A stretch of DNA of 5,159 bases, taken from contig SKVC01000115.1 of assembly GCA_007129655.1 (NCBI GenBank), positions 1-5,159 on the forward strand, given 5' to 3'. Made by a program: the position numbers and the translations under genes. Below are positions 1-5,159 of this stretch, one piece after another (position 1 is the stretch's first letter; every line of letters starts with the position of its first letter). Below the pieces are notes generated by a model. That model was not told the origin of the DNA. It worked only from the letters and a program-made list of their open reading frames with translations, and ran no database searches. The DNA comes from Thermoplasmata archaeon. GTDB taxonomy: Archaea > Thermoplasmatota > Thermoplasmata > Halarchaeoplasmatales > Halarchaeoplasmataceae.

Positions 1-689
1 TCCTCTTCCTCGATTTCTTCCTCGATGTCCTCTTCAGGAGGTGCGAGTTCTTCTCCGCACTCTGGACATTCTGTGCAAGAAACTTGGATTATAGCTCCGC
101 AAGTTGGGCAGATACCTTCTTCTTCTTCCTCGACTTCTTCGTCTTTAAATTCTTCTTCGTCTTCAAAGATATTGTCGTCTTCAAAGATTTCACTTTCTTC
201 TTCAAGGATGAGTGGTGTAGATTTAGATTTACCCTTCATGGTTGCGACTAGGCCTATTACAAATAGAACGAGTCCTCCTATAACTCCAGATAGGAAATAT
301 TCTCCATAAGTACCTTTAGGATTGATTATACCCATAAATTCATCCGTTTCCCCGGTTGAGGTGAATTTAATAGCGATCACAGCTATCATACCAACTAAAC
401 CAAGGACCAAAAGTATTATACCAAAATTAAAGCCACCTTTACTAACAGGCTCTTCTTCAATTTCTTCCGCAACGTCCTCTTCTTCTAGATCATCTTCTTC
501 TAGATCTTCGAACAAATCTTCCTCGTCTTCGATATCTTCGTCTTCGATATCTTCGTCTTCTAAATCAGCGAACAAATCTTCTTCGTCTTCGATATCTTCG
601 TCTTCGATATCTTCGTCTTCGATATCTTCGTCCTCTAAATCAGCGAACATATCTTCCTCTTCTTCATCGTCTATAACTTTCGCAAACAT
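1..689 (-). CDS. Acidic two-helix membrane protein with C-terminal zinc ribbon (3' end cut by window)
   Basis: The reading frame starts at ATG 687-689 and stays open to the window edge, giving 229 residues with no stop. Residues 7-80 are almost pure Asp/Glu (about 54 of 74) with no Lys or Arg, and are built from repeats described separately. Two hydrophobic segments follow, at about 87-107 and 131-149, with a short loop between them. Lysines at 152, 154 and 156 just after the second helix suggest that both termini face the cytoplasm. A second acidic stretch (163-192) precedes a probable zinc ribbon: CPTC at 194-197 and CPEC at 208-211, with an extra Cys205. A third acidic stretch runs off the window. 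No signal peptide is seen. The start is supported by a strong Shine-Dalgarno and a TATA box. I do not recognise a named family. Tail-anchored sensor, scaffold or ion-binding roles are all possible. Confidence 0.85.
   Translation of the reverse strand, partial: MFAKVIDDEEEEDMFADLEDEDIEDEDIEDEDIEDEEDLFADLEDEDIEDEDIEDEEDLFEDLEEDDLEEEDVAEEIEEEPVSKGGFNFGIILLVLGLVGMIAVIAIKFTSTGETDEFMGIINPKGTYGEYFLSGVIGGLVLFVIGLVATMKGKSKSTPLILEEESEIFEDDNIFEDEEEFKDEEVEEEEEGICPTCGAIIQVSCTECPECGEELAPPEEDIEEEIEEE
474..653 (-). repeat. In-frame acidic repeats (DLFADL + DIEDE pentads)
   Basis: This region encodes residues 13-72 of the acidic membrane protein. Three units each begin D[M/L]F[A/E]DLE and continue with D/E-I/L pentads. 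Their lengths are 25, 20 and 15 residues (13-37, 38-57, 58-72), each step shorter by one pentad. At DNA level the pentad is a 15-bp tandem (gaagatatcgaagac), nearly perfect in the first two units, which suggests recent duplication or slippage. Confidence 0.85.
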
Positions 690-696
690 ATTGTTT

Positions 697-704
697 CCCT
701 CCTT
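697..704 (-). promoter_or_regulatory. Strong Shine-Dalgarno of the acidic membrane protein gene
   Basis: On the minus strand the sequence reads AAGGAGGG, ending 7 nt before ATG 689. It is the best ribosome binding site in the window and fixes this start codon. Confidence 0.8.
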
Positions 705-739
705 AGGGGAGTCTTATGAGCAATCACATTTCATCCCCT

Positions 740-748
740 GTATAAATA
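740..748 (-). promoter_or_regulatory. TATA box of the acidic membrane protein gene
   Basis: TATTTATAC on the minus strand lies in the 84-bp gap between the cupin stop and this gene's start. With a usual archaeal TATA-to-start distance of about 25 bp, transcription would begin near 719, giving a leader of about 30 nt that holds the Shine-Dalgarno. The gene therefore probably has its own promoter rather than depending on the cupin gene upstream. Confidence 0.6.
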
Positions 749-773
749 TTTAGCGGTTATTTCCTACTAATCA

Positions 774-1130
774 TCAAAGAAAATCCGTCTCGATATCGAT
801 ACCCGGTACTATGCATAGAAATTGCAGGTCATCGTCTCCTGTGTTCAAGTACGAGTGAGGAACGCCGGATGGAATGAATAAAGCATCTCCCTGATTCACA
901 TCGATATCCTTTTTTCCCATTCGAACCTTTCCTTTTCCTTTAAGATAATATTGTAAATGTTCACAATTTCCATGTTTATGAAAAGGCATCTTTGCTCCCG
1001 GCTTAAGTGTGAATCTACGAATATATATCCTTTCCGAACCCTCTTTTTCAGATAGCAGCCACTGAATGAATATACCATCGGTGTTCTCCACCTCTTCCAT
1101 TTTAACCTTGTCGGCGGTTATCGCTTCCAT
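774..1130 (-). CDS. Small single-domain cupin protein
   Basis: From ATG 1130 this encodes 118 residues, the usual size of a free-standing cupin. Numbered from this start, cupin motif 1 is visible as Gly45, His51-x-His53, Glu57 and Gly65; motif 2 has Gly81-Asp82, Pro87 and His92. His51, His53, Glu57 and His92 form the expected metal site, so the fold is probably metal-binding and potentially catalytic, in the cytoplasm. The substrate cannot be told. The frame is open further up to ATG 1211, and another ATG lies at 1154. I prefer 1130 because a TATA box sits inside the longer version (1183-1191), AAGGAGA lies at 1141-1147, and the TATA-to-ATG distance (52 nt) matches the neighbouring acidic gene (50 nt). 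Start 1154 would leave only about 8 nt of leader. The product family is secure; the start is less so. Confidence 0.87.
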   Translation of the reverse strand: MEAITADKVKMEEVENTDGIFIQWLLSEKEGSERIYIRRFTLKPGAKMPFHKHGNCEHLQYYLKGKGKVRMGKKDIDVNQGDALFIPSGVPHSYLNTGDDDLQFLCIVPGIDIETDFL

Positions 1131-1140
1131 CTTAAATTTT

Positions 1141-1147
1141 TCTCCTT
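1141..1147 (-). promoter_or_regulatory. Shine-Dalgarno supporting the cupin start at 1130
   Basis: AAGGAGA on the minus strand lies about 10 nt before ATG 1130. The alternative ATG at 1154 has only a weak AAGG in front of it, so this site helps decide the start. Confidence 0.5.
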
Positions 1148-1182
1148 CTTTCATTGTATCCTTAGACCTTACCGATATAGAG

Positions 1183-1191
1183 GTATAAATA
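1183..1191 (-). promoter_or_regulatory. TATA box of the cupin gene
   Basis: TATTTATAC on the minus strand is identical to the box before the acidic gene. The predicted transcription start is near 1162. It lies inside the longest possible cupin reading frame, which argues against the start at 1211. Confidence 0.6.
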
Positions 1192-1215
1192 CGATTTGGA
1201 ATACTAGGCATAATC

Positions 1216-1224
1216 TATTTGTAT
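1216..1224 (+). promoter_or_regulatory. Probable TATA box of the carboxypeptidase gene (leaderless)
   Basis: TATTTGTAT matches the local TATTTATAC element at 7 of 9 positions. Its centre is 25 bp before ATG 1245, so transcription would start at or next to the start codon. No Shine-Dalgarno precedes this ATG, which fits a leaderless mRNA. It sits back to back with the cupin promoter in a 114-bp divergent region. Confidence 0.5.
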
Positions 1225-1244
1225 CTGATAAGTGATACTCTACC

Positions 1245-2735
1245 ATGTCTTATTACGATGATATGATACAGATGTCCGGTGAACTTAGAAATATCGAACG
1301 ATCTCTTTCCTTACTTGCATGGGATGAGCGAACTTACATGCCAGAAGGAGCTCTACGAGGAAGGGCCGAGATGAAAGGAATACTTTCCAAGATGCATCAA
1401 AAAATACTGACATCCTCAAAGATGGAAAAATGCATCAATGAACTCAATAAATCAAAGTTTCTCGATAAGCTTGATACCGTCCAAAGGGCCGCTGTACGAG
1501 AGATGACCCGTAATTTTGAACGGAATCACAATATTCCGGATGAGTTGATCGAGAGGATAGTAAAGGCGGCTTCAGAAGGGCAAGCGGTTTGGACTAAAGC
1601 AAGAAAAGCCTCCGATTTCAGCATGTTTATCGACGCTCTGGAAACTAACGTTGAGCTCAGAAAAGAAGCGGCGGAGTATATCGGCTACGAAAACGAACCA
1701 TACGATGCACTGTTGGATGATTACGAACCTGGCCTTACAGCCGTAAGAGTTAATTCCATATTCAAACCCATGAAAAAGAAGCTTGCTGTTCTTGTAGACG
1801 ATATATCATCAAAGGAACAACCCGATGATCCTTTCAACGGTAAAACATTCGACATAGAGGTTCAAAAGAGAATTTGCAGCAGGATCGCGGAAGATATAGG
1901 TTTTGATTTTAACCATGGGCGACTGGATGATAGCGTACATCCATTTACGGTAGGTATGGACTACGATGTAAGGATAACTAACAGATACAATGAAAGCGAT
2001 CTAAGCTCGATTTTTAGTTTACTCCATGAATCGGGGCACGGCATGTACGAACAAAGTATCGATCAAAATTTATTTGGAACACCTGTCGGAAAAGCTCTCT
2101 CGATGAGCTATCATGAATCACAATCAAGGATGTGGGAAAATTTTGTCGGAAGAAGCCGCAATTTCATGGATTACCTCTACCCTTTAATAATCGATGAGTT
2201 CCCAAAGCTCGGTGAAATGGATCCCGATGTTTTATACCGAACTGTAAATCGTGTTCAACCTTCTTATATACGTGTAGAGGCGGACGAAATAACATATAAC
2301 CTTCATATAGCTCTTAGATTCGACATAGAATTGGCTTTATTCCGTGACGAGATCACTCCCGCGGAAACAGAGGCCGTTTGGCAAGATAAGATGGAGGAGT
2401 ATCTTGGGTTAAGACCAGATGATCCAGCTCAGGGAGTACTCCAAGATATCCACTGGTCATCTGGAGCCTTCGGATACTTCCCCAGCTATGCCCTCGGTAA
2501 TCTATATGCCGCACAAATATTTGATAGTATACTAACGGATATCCCCTCATTATACGAAGATATAAGTAAAGGGAAATTTTCAAAACTCGGAACCTGGTTG
2601 AAGGAAAATATCCATCAGCACGGAAAAATACATCTGCCTGAAGAGATGACAAAAAAGTTGACAGGAGAAACATTGGATTTCAAATATTATCATGAATATG
2701 TAAAAGACAAGTATAGCGATATTTATCAGTTCTAA
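1245..2735 (+). CDS. M32 family (Taq-type) metallocarboxypeptidase
   Basis: This 496-residue cytoplasmic zinc carboxypeptidase would remove C-terminal residues from peptides. The length is normal for family M32 (about 500) and the gene is intact. The family signatures appear in order: HPF at 232-234; the active site HESGH at 261-265, where His261 and His265 bind metal and Glu262 is the catalytic base; GTPVGKALSMSYHES at 278-292, where Glu291 is the third metal ligand, 30 residues after the first His as in the Pyrococcus enzyme; RVEADEITYNLHI at 343-355; and DIHWSSGAFGYFPSY at 401-415. The helical N-terminal part (1-90) is the lid region typical of the family. No signal peptide is present. It is divergent from the cupin gene and ends 114 bp before the regulator gene, so it is probably monocistronic. 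Role: likely peptide turnover for amino-acid recycling or peptide-based growth. Confidence 0.96.
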   Translation: MSYYDDMIQMSGELRNIERSLSLLAWDERTYMPEGALRGRAEMKGILSKMHQKILTSSKMEKCINELNKSKFLDKLDTVQRAAVREMTRNFERNHNIPDELIERIVKAASEGQAVWTKARKASDFSMFIDALETNVELRKEAAEYIGYENEPYDALLDDYEPGLTAVRVNSIFKPMKKKLAVLVDDISSKEQPDDPFNGKTFDIEVQKRICSRIAEDIGFDFNHGRLDDSVHPFTVGMDYDVRITNRYNESDLSSIFSLLHESGHGMYEQSIDQNLFGTPVGKALSMSYHESQSRMWENFVGRSRNFMDYLYPLIIDEFPKLGEMDPDVLYRTVNRVQPSYIRVEADEITYNLHIALRFDIELALFRDEITPAETEAVWQDKMEEYLGLRPDDPAQGVLQDIHWSSGAFGYFPSYALGNLYAAQIFDSILTDIPSLYEDISKGKFSKLGTWLKENIHQHGKIHLPEEMTKKLTGETLDFKYYHEYVKDKYSDIYQF

Positions 2736-2744
2736 CTTAGAGCG

Positions 2745-2800
2745 AGTATGAACAAATTATGGCAAAAGTATTTATACTCCGGAAAGTATAGCTAGAGTAT
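2745..2800 (+). promoter_or_regulatory. Candidate operator: repeated AGTAT sites around the regulator promoter
   Basis: AGTAT occurs at 2745-2749, 2767-2771, 2785-2789 and 2796-2800, and the reverse ATACT at 2774-2778. This creates two overlapping inverted repeats: AGTAT-2 nt-ATACT (2767-2778), and ATACT-6 nt-AGTAT (2774-2789). They cover the TATA box and reach the predicted transcription start, where a bound regulator would block initiation. That the winged-helix protein encoded next door binds here is inference. Confidence 0.35.
2769..2777 (+). promoter_or_regulatory. TATA box of the regulator-KaiC operon
   Basis: A third copy of TATTTATAC, here on the plus strand. Transcription would start near 2798, leaving a leader of about 50 nt. 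An AT-rich stretch at 2803-2816 is a weaker alternative box with a leader of about 20 nt. A GGTG at 2841-2844 could act as a partial Shine-Dalgarno for ATG 2850. Confidence 0.5.
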
Positions 2801-2849
2801 AGTTATTAAATTAAACTTTACGCTGTGTGAAGTTTTAACCGGTGTTTGT

Positions 2850-3455
2850 ATGGATATGAAGGAAGAGGAGTTCAGGAGAAGTTCGTATGTTCTTGGAAAG
2901 GATCATTCTATAGATATATTAAATTTAGTCCATTCGGAAGGTTGGAGCAAGGCTAGCGACATAGCAAAGAAACTGGATTTACACATCGCTACCGCTTCCA
3001 AATATCTAGCCGAACTAGAAGATATAAACCTTTTTGAATCAAGAGAAGCCAAAGGAAAGACTAGAATGGTGGTCGAATATAGGATAAAAGACCCCAAAAT
3101 AGAGCTTACATTGGATATATCTGAAAAAAATAAAGGCGGAGGAAGTCTGGAAAACTTTTACACGGATGTTTATCGATCTATTCTAAAACGAACAGAAAAG
3201 GTCTATGGTACAGTATCTTCCGATGTTAAAGATTACACTAACAGCGATTCTATGGATACAAACGATTTGAAAGAAGGGTTACTAAGTTTATTGCAATACA
3301 ACGAAGAACGTTTAGGACTCTTTACTACCCAGCGATTGGTGTGTAGTGCTTGTAAACCCATTATTGCTACAAGGAATAACATTCCGGATAAAAAAGAGCT
3401 ATTCAAGGACCTACCGTTCAGATATTTTGAAAAACTTTTGGAGGAAATAAGATGA
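2850..3455 (+). CDS. Winged-helix transcriptional regulator, first gene of the KaiC operon
   Basis: This 201-residue soluble protein has an ArsR-like winged helix-turn-helix at its N terminus. Residues 18-30 form the first helix (HSIDILNLVHSEG), 35-44 the second (ASDIAKKLDL) and 46-58 the recognition helix (IATASKYLAELED). A basic wing lies at about 63-80 (SREAKGKTRMVVEYRIKD). The sequence fits a DNA-binding protein that senses something through its second half. Residues 100-201 are mostly helical by eye, match no family I know, and contain one CSAC pair at 165-168. A second ATG at 2856 is possible. The gene overlaps the next by 4 bp (ATGA), so the two are translationally coupled and probably work together. 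It may regulate its own operon through the upstream AGTAT sites, which is inference. Confidence 0.85.
   Translation: MDMKEEEFRRSSYVLGKDHSIDILNLVHSEGWSKASDIAKKLDLHIATASKYLAELEDINLFESREAKGKTRMVVEYRIKDPKIELTLDISEKNKGGGSLENFYTDVYRSILKRTEKVYGTVSSDVKDYTNSDSMDTNDLKEGLLSLLQYNEERLGLFTTQRLVCSACKPIIATRNNIPDKKELFKDLPFRYFEKLLEEIR
3440..3444 (+). promoter_or_regulatory. Shine-Dalgarno of the KaiC-like ATPase gene
   Basis: GGAGG inside the 3' end of the regulator gene lies 7 nt before ATG 3452. It supports the overlapping start and independent ribosome loading within the operon. Confidence 0.75.
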
Positions 3456-4141
3456 AACGGATCAACAGCGGAATAAAAGGTATGGACAAAATGATGGAGG
3501 GAGGATTCCCCGAGGGTACCGTTAATTTACTGAAGGGTCCGGCAGGCAGTGCTAAGACCCTATTCGGCCTTCAATTTATCCAAGGTGGTATAGAAAACGG
3601 TGAAAAGTGCTTGTTCCTCTCGTTGGAAGAGAGTAGGGAAAACGTGCGCAGAGCTGTAGAATCATTTTCTCTAGACTGGACCCCCTATGAAAGCGGACAG
3701 GCATATCTCATCGACTATGGAGAAATAAGACGTGGAGACTTTGAGGATTCGCTTATCAGCTTCACTGAGATACAAACCTTTTTGGATAATTTTATGGAAG
3801 GAGAGAACATACAGCGACTAGTTATAGATTCTATCAGCGCAGTATCATTATTTTACACATCACCAGAAAAACTACGAAGAAGTCTTTTTGAATTTTCGCG
3901 TTTTCTAAAAGAAAAAGACCTGATTTCTTTATTGATATCTGAAAGCGAAAATAAACGTTTGAACGTAGAGGGATTCGTAGCAGATTCATTCATCAACATG
4001 GGCTACGAAGATTTTGAAGGTGAATTCAGAAGAAGTATCAAGATAACAAAGATGCGTTTTACACGCCACGATCCGTACAAACATCCATTCCTGATATTGA
4101 ACGGAGGTATCGAAATATCTGTAGAAGAAGTACTTAGGTGA
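3452..4141 (+). CDS. KaiC-like RecA-superfamily ATPase, single domain
   Basis: This 229-residue cytoplasmic protein has one complete KaiC/RadA-type ATPase domain. It opens with the family signature INSGIKGMDKMMEGGFPEG (4-22). Walker A is GPAGSAKT at 29-36 with Lys35 and Thr36 present; the usual second glycine is Ala34. The paired catalytic glutamates are Glu59-Glu60 in LSLEES. Walker B is RLVIDS, with Asp126. The C-terminal KITKMRFTRHDPYKHPF corresponds to the KMRGT-x-HD-HPF segment of archaeal KaiC homologues, which contacts the neighbouring subunit. It probably binds and hydrolyses ATP as a ring or filament. Archaeal relatives act in signalling, motility (FlaH) or gas-vesicle control (GvpD), so the exact role is open. 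The following gene is a degenerate relative, suggesting a hetero-oligomer. Confidence 0.92.
   Translation: MKRINSGIKGMDKMMEGGFPEGTVNLLKGPAGSAKTLFGLQFIQGGIENGEKCLFLSLEESRENVRRAVESFSLDWTPYESGQAYLIDYGEIRRGDFEDSLISFTEIQTFLDNFMEGENIQRLVIDSISAVSLFYTSPEKLRRSLFEFSRFLKEKDLISLLISESENKRLNVEGFVADSFINMGYEDFEGEFRRSIKITKMRFTRHDPYKHPFLILNGGIEISVEEVLR
4136..4140 (+). promoter_or_regulatory. Possible Shine-Dalgarno for the pseudo-ATPase gene
   Basis: AGGTG, complementary to the CACCT part of the 16S tail, lies 9 nt before ATG 4150. It favours ATG 4150 over the GTG at 4138, which would overlap the previous stop (GTGA) but has no good binding site in front of it. Confidence 0.45.
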
Positions 4142-4149
4142 AACCGGTA

Positions 4150-5159
4150 ATGAAAGATCAATACGACGATGTGATAAGCAAATTGATAGGGGAATCCGTT
4201 CCCGGCACTTCGATGTTATTCAGGGGTCAATCTGGTAAAATCCAGGACGGATTAGCTCTTCAATTTTTAGCTTCACATCTATTGAAAGGCGGTGTCGCAC
4301 TTGTATTAGTATCCAAAATGTCGCCTGAGAAGTATTACACTCACCTCGAGAAATACGGCTTGGATGTTAAACGATGTATCTCCGAAAACAGACTCTTATT
4401 GGTAGATTGGTACTCATACACAAGGAAGGTGGTAATCGGTATCCAGGAAGATTTGGGCGTCATAAGGTCGAGCAGAGACATACTAAACTTGAGTATCAGT
4501 GTAAGTAAAGCCATGGACAAACTCCCGGCTTCCGGACAGAGATTAGCAGTTATAGATTTTTTAGACACTGCAATAGACACATTCGGCTGGAAAACCGTTC
4601 ATGAATACGTACGAAAAATAATGGAAACCCTGCGCAATGACGGTATGACTTCACTATTGTTAAGCGATGAAAATTTAGATGAAGAAATTCAAAGATCGCT
4701 TAAATCTATATCTGATGCAGTTATAGATATTGACGAGGAAGATGATAAAACAACTATATATCTTGAAAGTTTGGGTTTGGATTATTTAGATACGGAAGAG
4801 TTAGAGATCAAAATCGATGAAGGAATGATATCATTAGGGGGTGCTAATGGTTTCTTTTCAGGACATGCTGTTGAAAAACTTGGTTTGACCGCTAAAGATT
4901 TTATCGAACGGTCTACCGGTAAAAGGAATAAAAAGGCCAAGAATGGCAATGGCAAAAGTAATTCCCGTGGTGGGATAATTGGAAAGATCAATGGCCGGGT
5001 AAACGGCAAAGTAAACGGCAAGACCAACGGTAGGATCAATGGCAAGACCAACGGTAGGATCAATGGCAAGACCAACGGTAGGATCAACGGCAGGGTAAAC
5101 GGTAAAGTCAATGGTAAGACCAACGGTAGGATCAACGGCAGGGTAAACGGTAAAGTCAA
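4150..5159 (+). CDS. KaiC-like pseudo-ATPase with a long NG[K/R]x repeat tail (3' end cut by window)
   Basis: From ATG 4150 the frame gives 336 residues and is open at the window edge. Residues 8-205 follow the KaiC-like fold of the preceding gene: LFRGQSGKIQDGLALQF (23-39) aligns with its Walker A helix, LLLVDW (82-87) with LIDYG, and RLAVIDFLD (131-139) with Walker B. The nucleotide site is degraded: the Walker A Lys-Thr becomes Gln32-Asp33 and the catalytic Glu pair becomes Lys56-Met57, while Asp136 of Walker B remains. The C-terminal KMR-HD segment is absent. An acidic stretch (192-224) and a linker lead to a Lys/Asn/Gly-rich region from 258 and 14 NG[K/R][V/I/T] tetrapeptides from 281. 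It is probably a non-catalytic partner of the upstream ATPase. The tail is basic, has no aromatic or acidic residues, and must be disordered or a regular repeat structure; its role is unknown. GTG 4138 would add four residues. Confidence 0.85.
   Translation, partial: MKDQYDDVISKLIGESVPGTSMLFRGQSGKIQDGLALQFLASHLLKGGVALVLVSKMSPEKYYTHLEKYGLDVKRCISENRLLLVDWYSYTRKVVIGIQEDLGVIRSSRDILNLSISVSKAMDKLPASGQRLAVIDFLDTAIDTFGWKTVHEYVRKIMETLRNDGMTSLLLSDENLDEEIQRSLKSISDAVIDIDEEDDKTTIYLESLGLDYLDTEELEIKIDEGMISLGGANGFFSGHAVEKLGLTAKDFIERSTGKRNKKAKNGNGKSNSRGGIIGKINGRVNGKVNGKTNGRINGKTNGRINGKTNGRINGRVNGKVNGKTNGRINGRVNGKV
4990..5159 (+). repeat. 12-bp tandem repeat encoding NG[K/R][V/I/T], continuing past the window
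   Basis: Fourteen consecutive 12-bp units encode NGRV, NGKV, NGKT or NGRI. Higher-order periods are visible. A 24-bp unit (KT-RI) occurs at 5020-5043 and 5044-5067, identical, and at 5068-5091 with one change. A 44-nt segment at 5068-5111 is repeated exactly at 5116-5159, a 48-bp period. Such identity, including at wobble positions, indicates recent duplication by unequal exchange or slippage. Copy number beyond the window is unknown and may be prone to assembly error. Confidence 0.92.

Noticed and set aside
25..753. Two serine-rich plus-strand open frames (25-309 and 322-753)
   Set aside because: They are antisense to the acidic repeats: Glu/Asp codons read backwards give Ser-rich runs. The minus frame has a strong ribosome site, a TATA box, transmembrane helices and a zinc ribbon.
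896..1078. 60-residue minus-strand frame inside the cupin gene
   Set aside because: It overlaps the conserved cupin motifs in another frame and has no domain or start signal of its own.
2353..2673. 106-residue minus-strand frame inside the carboxypeptidase gene
   Set aside because: It is antisense to the highly conserved C-terminal part of the M32 enzyme and has no recognisable features.
2736..2849. Transcription terminator or small RNA after the carboxypeptidase gene
   Set aside because: No T-rich run and no stable GC-rich hairpin is visible. The region is better explained as the promoter of the next operon.
2903..3097. 64-residue minus-strand frame inside the regulator gene
   Set aside because: It is antisense to the winged-helix coding sequence and has no promoter or ribosome site.
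2838..4148. Shared ACCGGT palindrome just before the starts at 2850 and 4150
   Set aside because: It is a six-base palindrome that also occurs inside coding sequence near 4914. Two upstream copies are too few to call an operator.
4341..4580. 79-residue minus-strand frame inside the pseudo-ATPase gene
   Set aside because: It is antisense to a frame that continues the operon and aligns with the preceding KaiC-like protein.
4782..5159. Minus-strand frame of Leu/Pro repeats resembling a membrane protein
   Set aside because: It is the exact antisense of the NG[K/R]x repeats, whose 12-bp period keeps the other strand open. The plus frame continues a KaiC-like domain from the same operon.
4990..5159. 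CRISPR array or non-coding satellite
   Set aside because: The units are contiguous 12-bp multiples in frame with the upstream coding sequence and have no unique spacers. This is protein-coding repetition.

Overview
The window looks like archaeal DNA of moderate to low GC, most likely from the Thermoplasmatota or relatives; this lineage call is an inference from gene content and style. Three things point that way. Start sites are preceded by archaeal TATA boxes: the same 9-mer TATTTATAC occurs upstream of three of the genes. The gene set contains a KaiC/RecA-superfamily ATPase cluster of archaeal type and an M32 carboxypeptidase. One protein carries a long Asn-Gly-rich low-complexity tail of a kind I associate, from memory, with Aciduliprofundum and MBG-D-like archaea. 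No RNA genes, insertion sequences, CRISPR arrays or attachment sites were seen.

Layout. Positions 1-689 (minus) hold most of a very acidic two-helix membrane protein with a C-terminal zinc ribbon, cut by the window start. Positions 774-1130 (minus) hold a small single-domain cupin with its metal ligands intact. Divergent from it, 1245-2735 (plus) is a complete M32 (Taq-type) metallocarboxypeptidase. After a 114-bp promoter region containing repeated AGTAT sites come three tightly packed plus-strand genes: a winged-helix regulator (2850-3455), an intact KaiC-like ATPase (3452-4141), and a second KaiC-like protein (4150 to the window end) that has lost its Walker A lysine and catalytic glutamates and ends in a tandem NG[K/R][V/I/T] tail still running at the window edge.

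How the genes may work together. The left-hand genes look like independent units, each with its own promoter. The right-hand trio is almost certainly one operon (4-bp overlap, then an 8-bp gap, with Shine-Dalgarno sites inside the upstream genes). It reads as a regulatory or signalling module: a DNA-binding protein, an active ATPase and a pseudo-ATPase partner with a basic repetitive tail. This trio is the best candidate here for an undescribed system. Its function cannot be read from the sequence alone.
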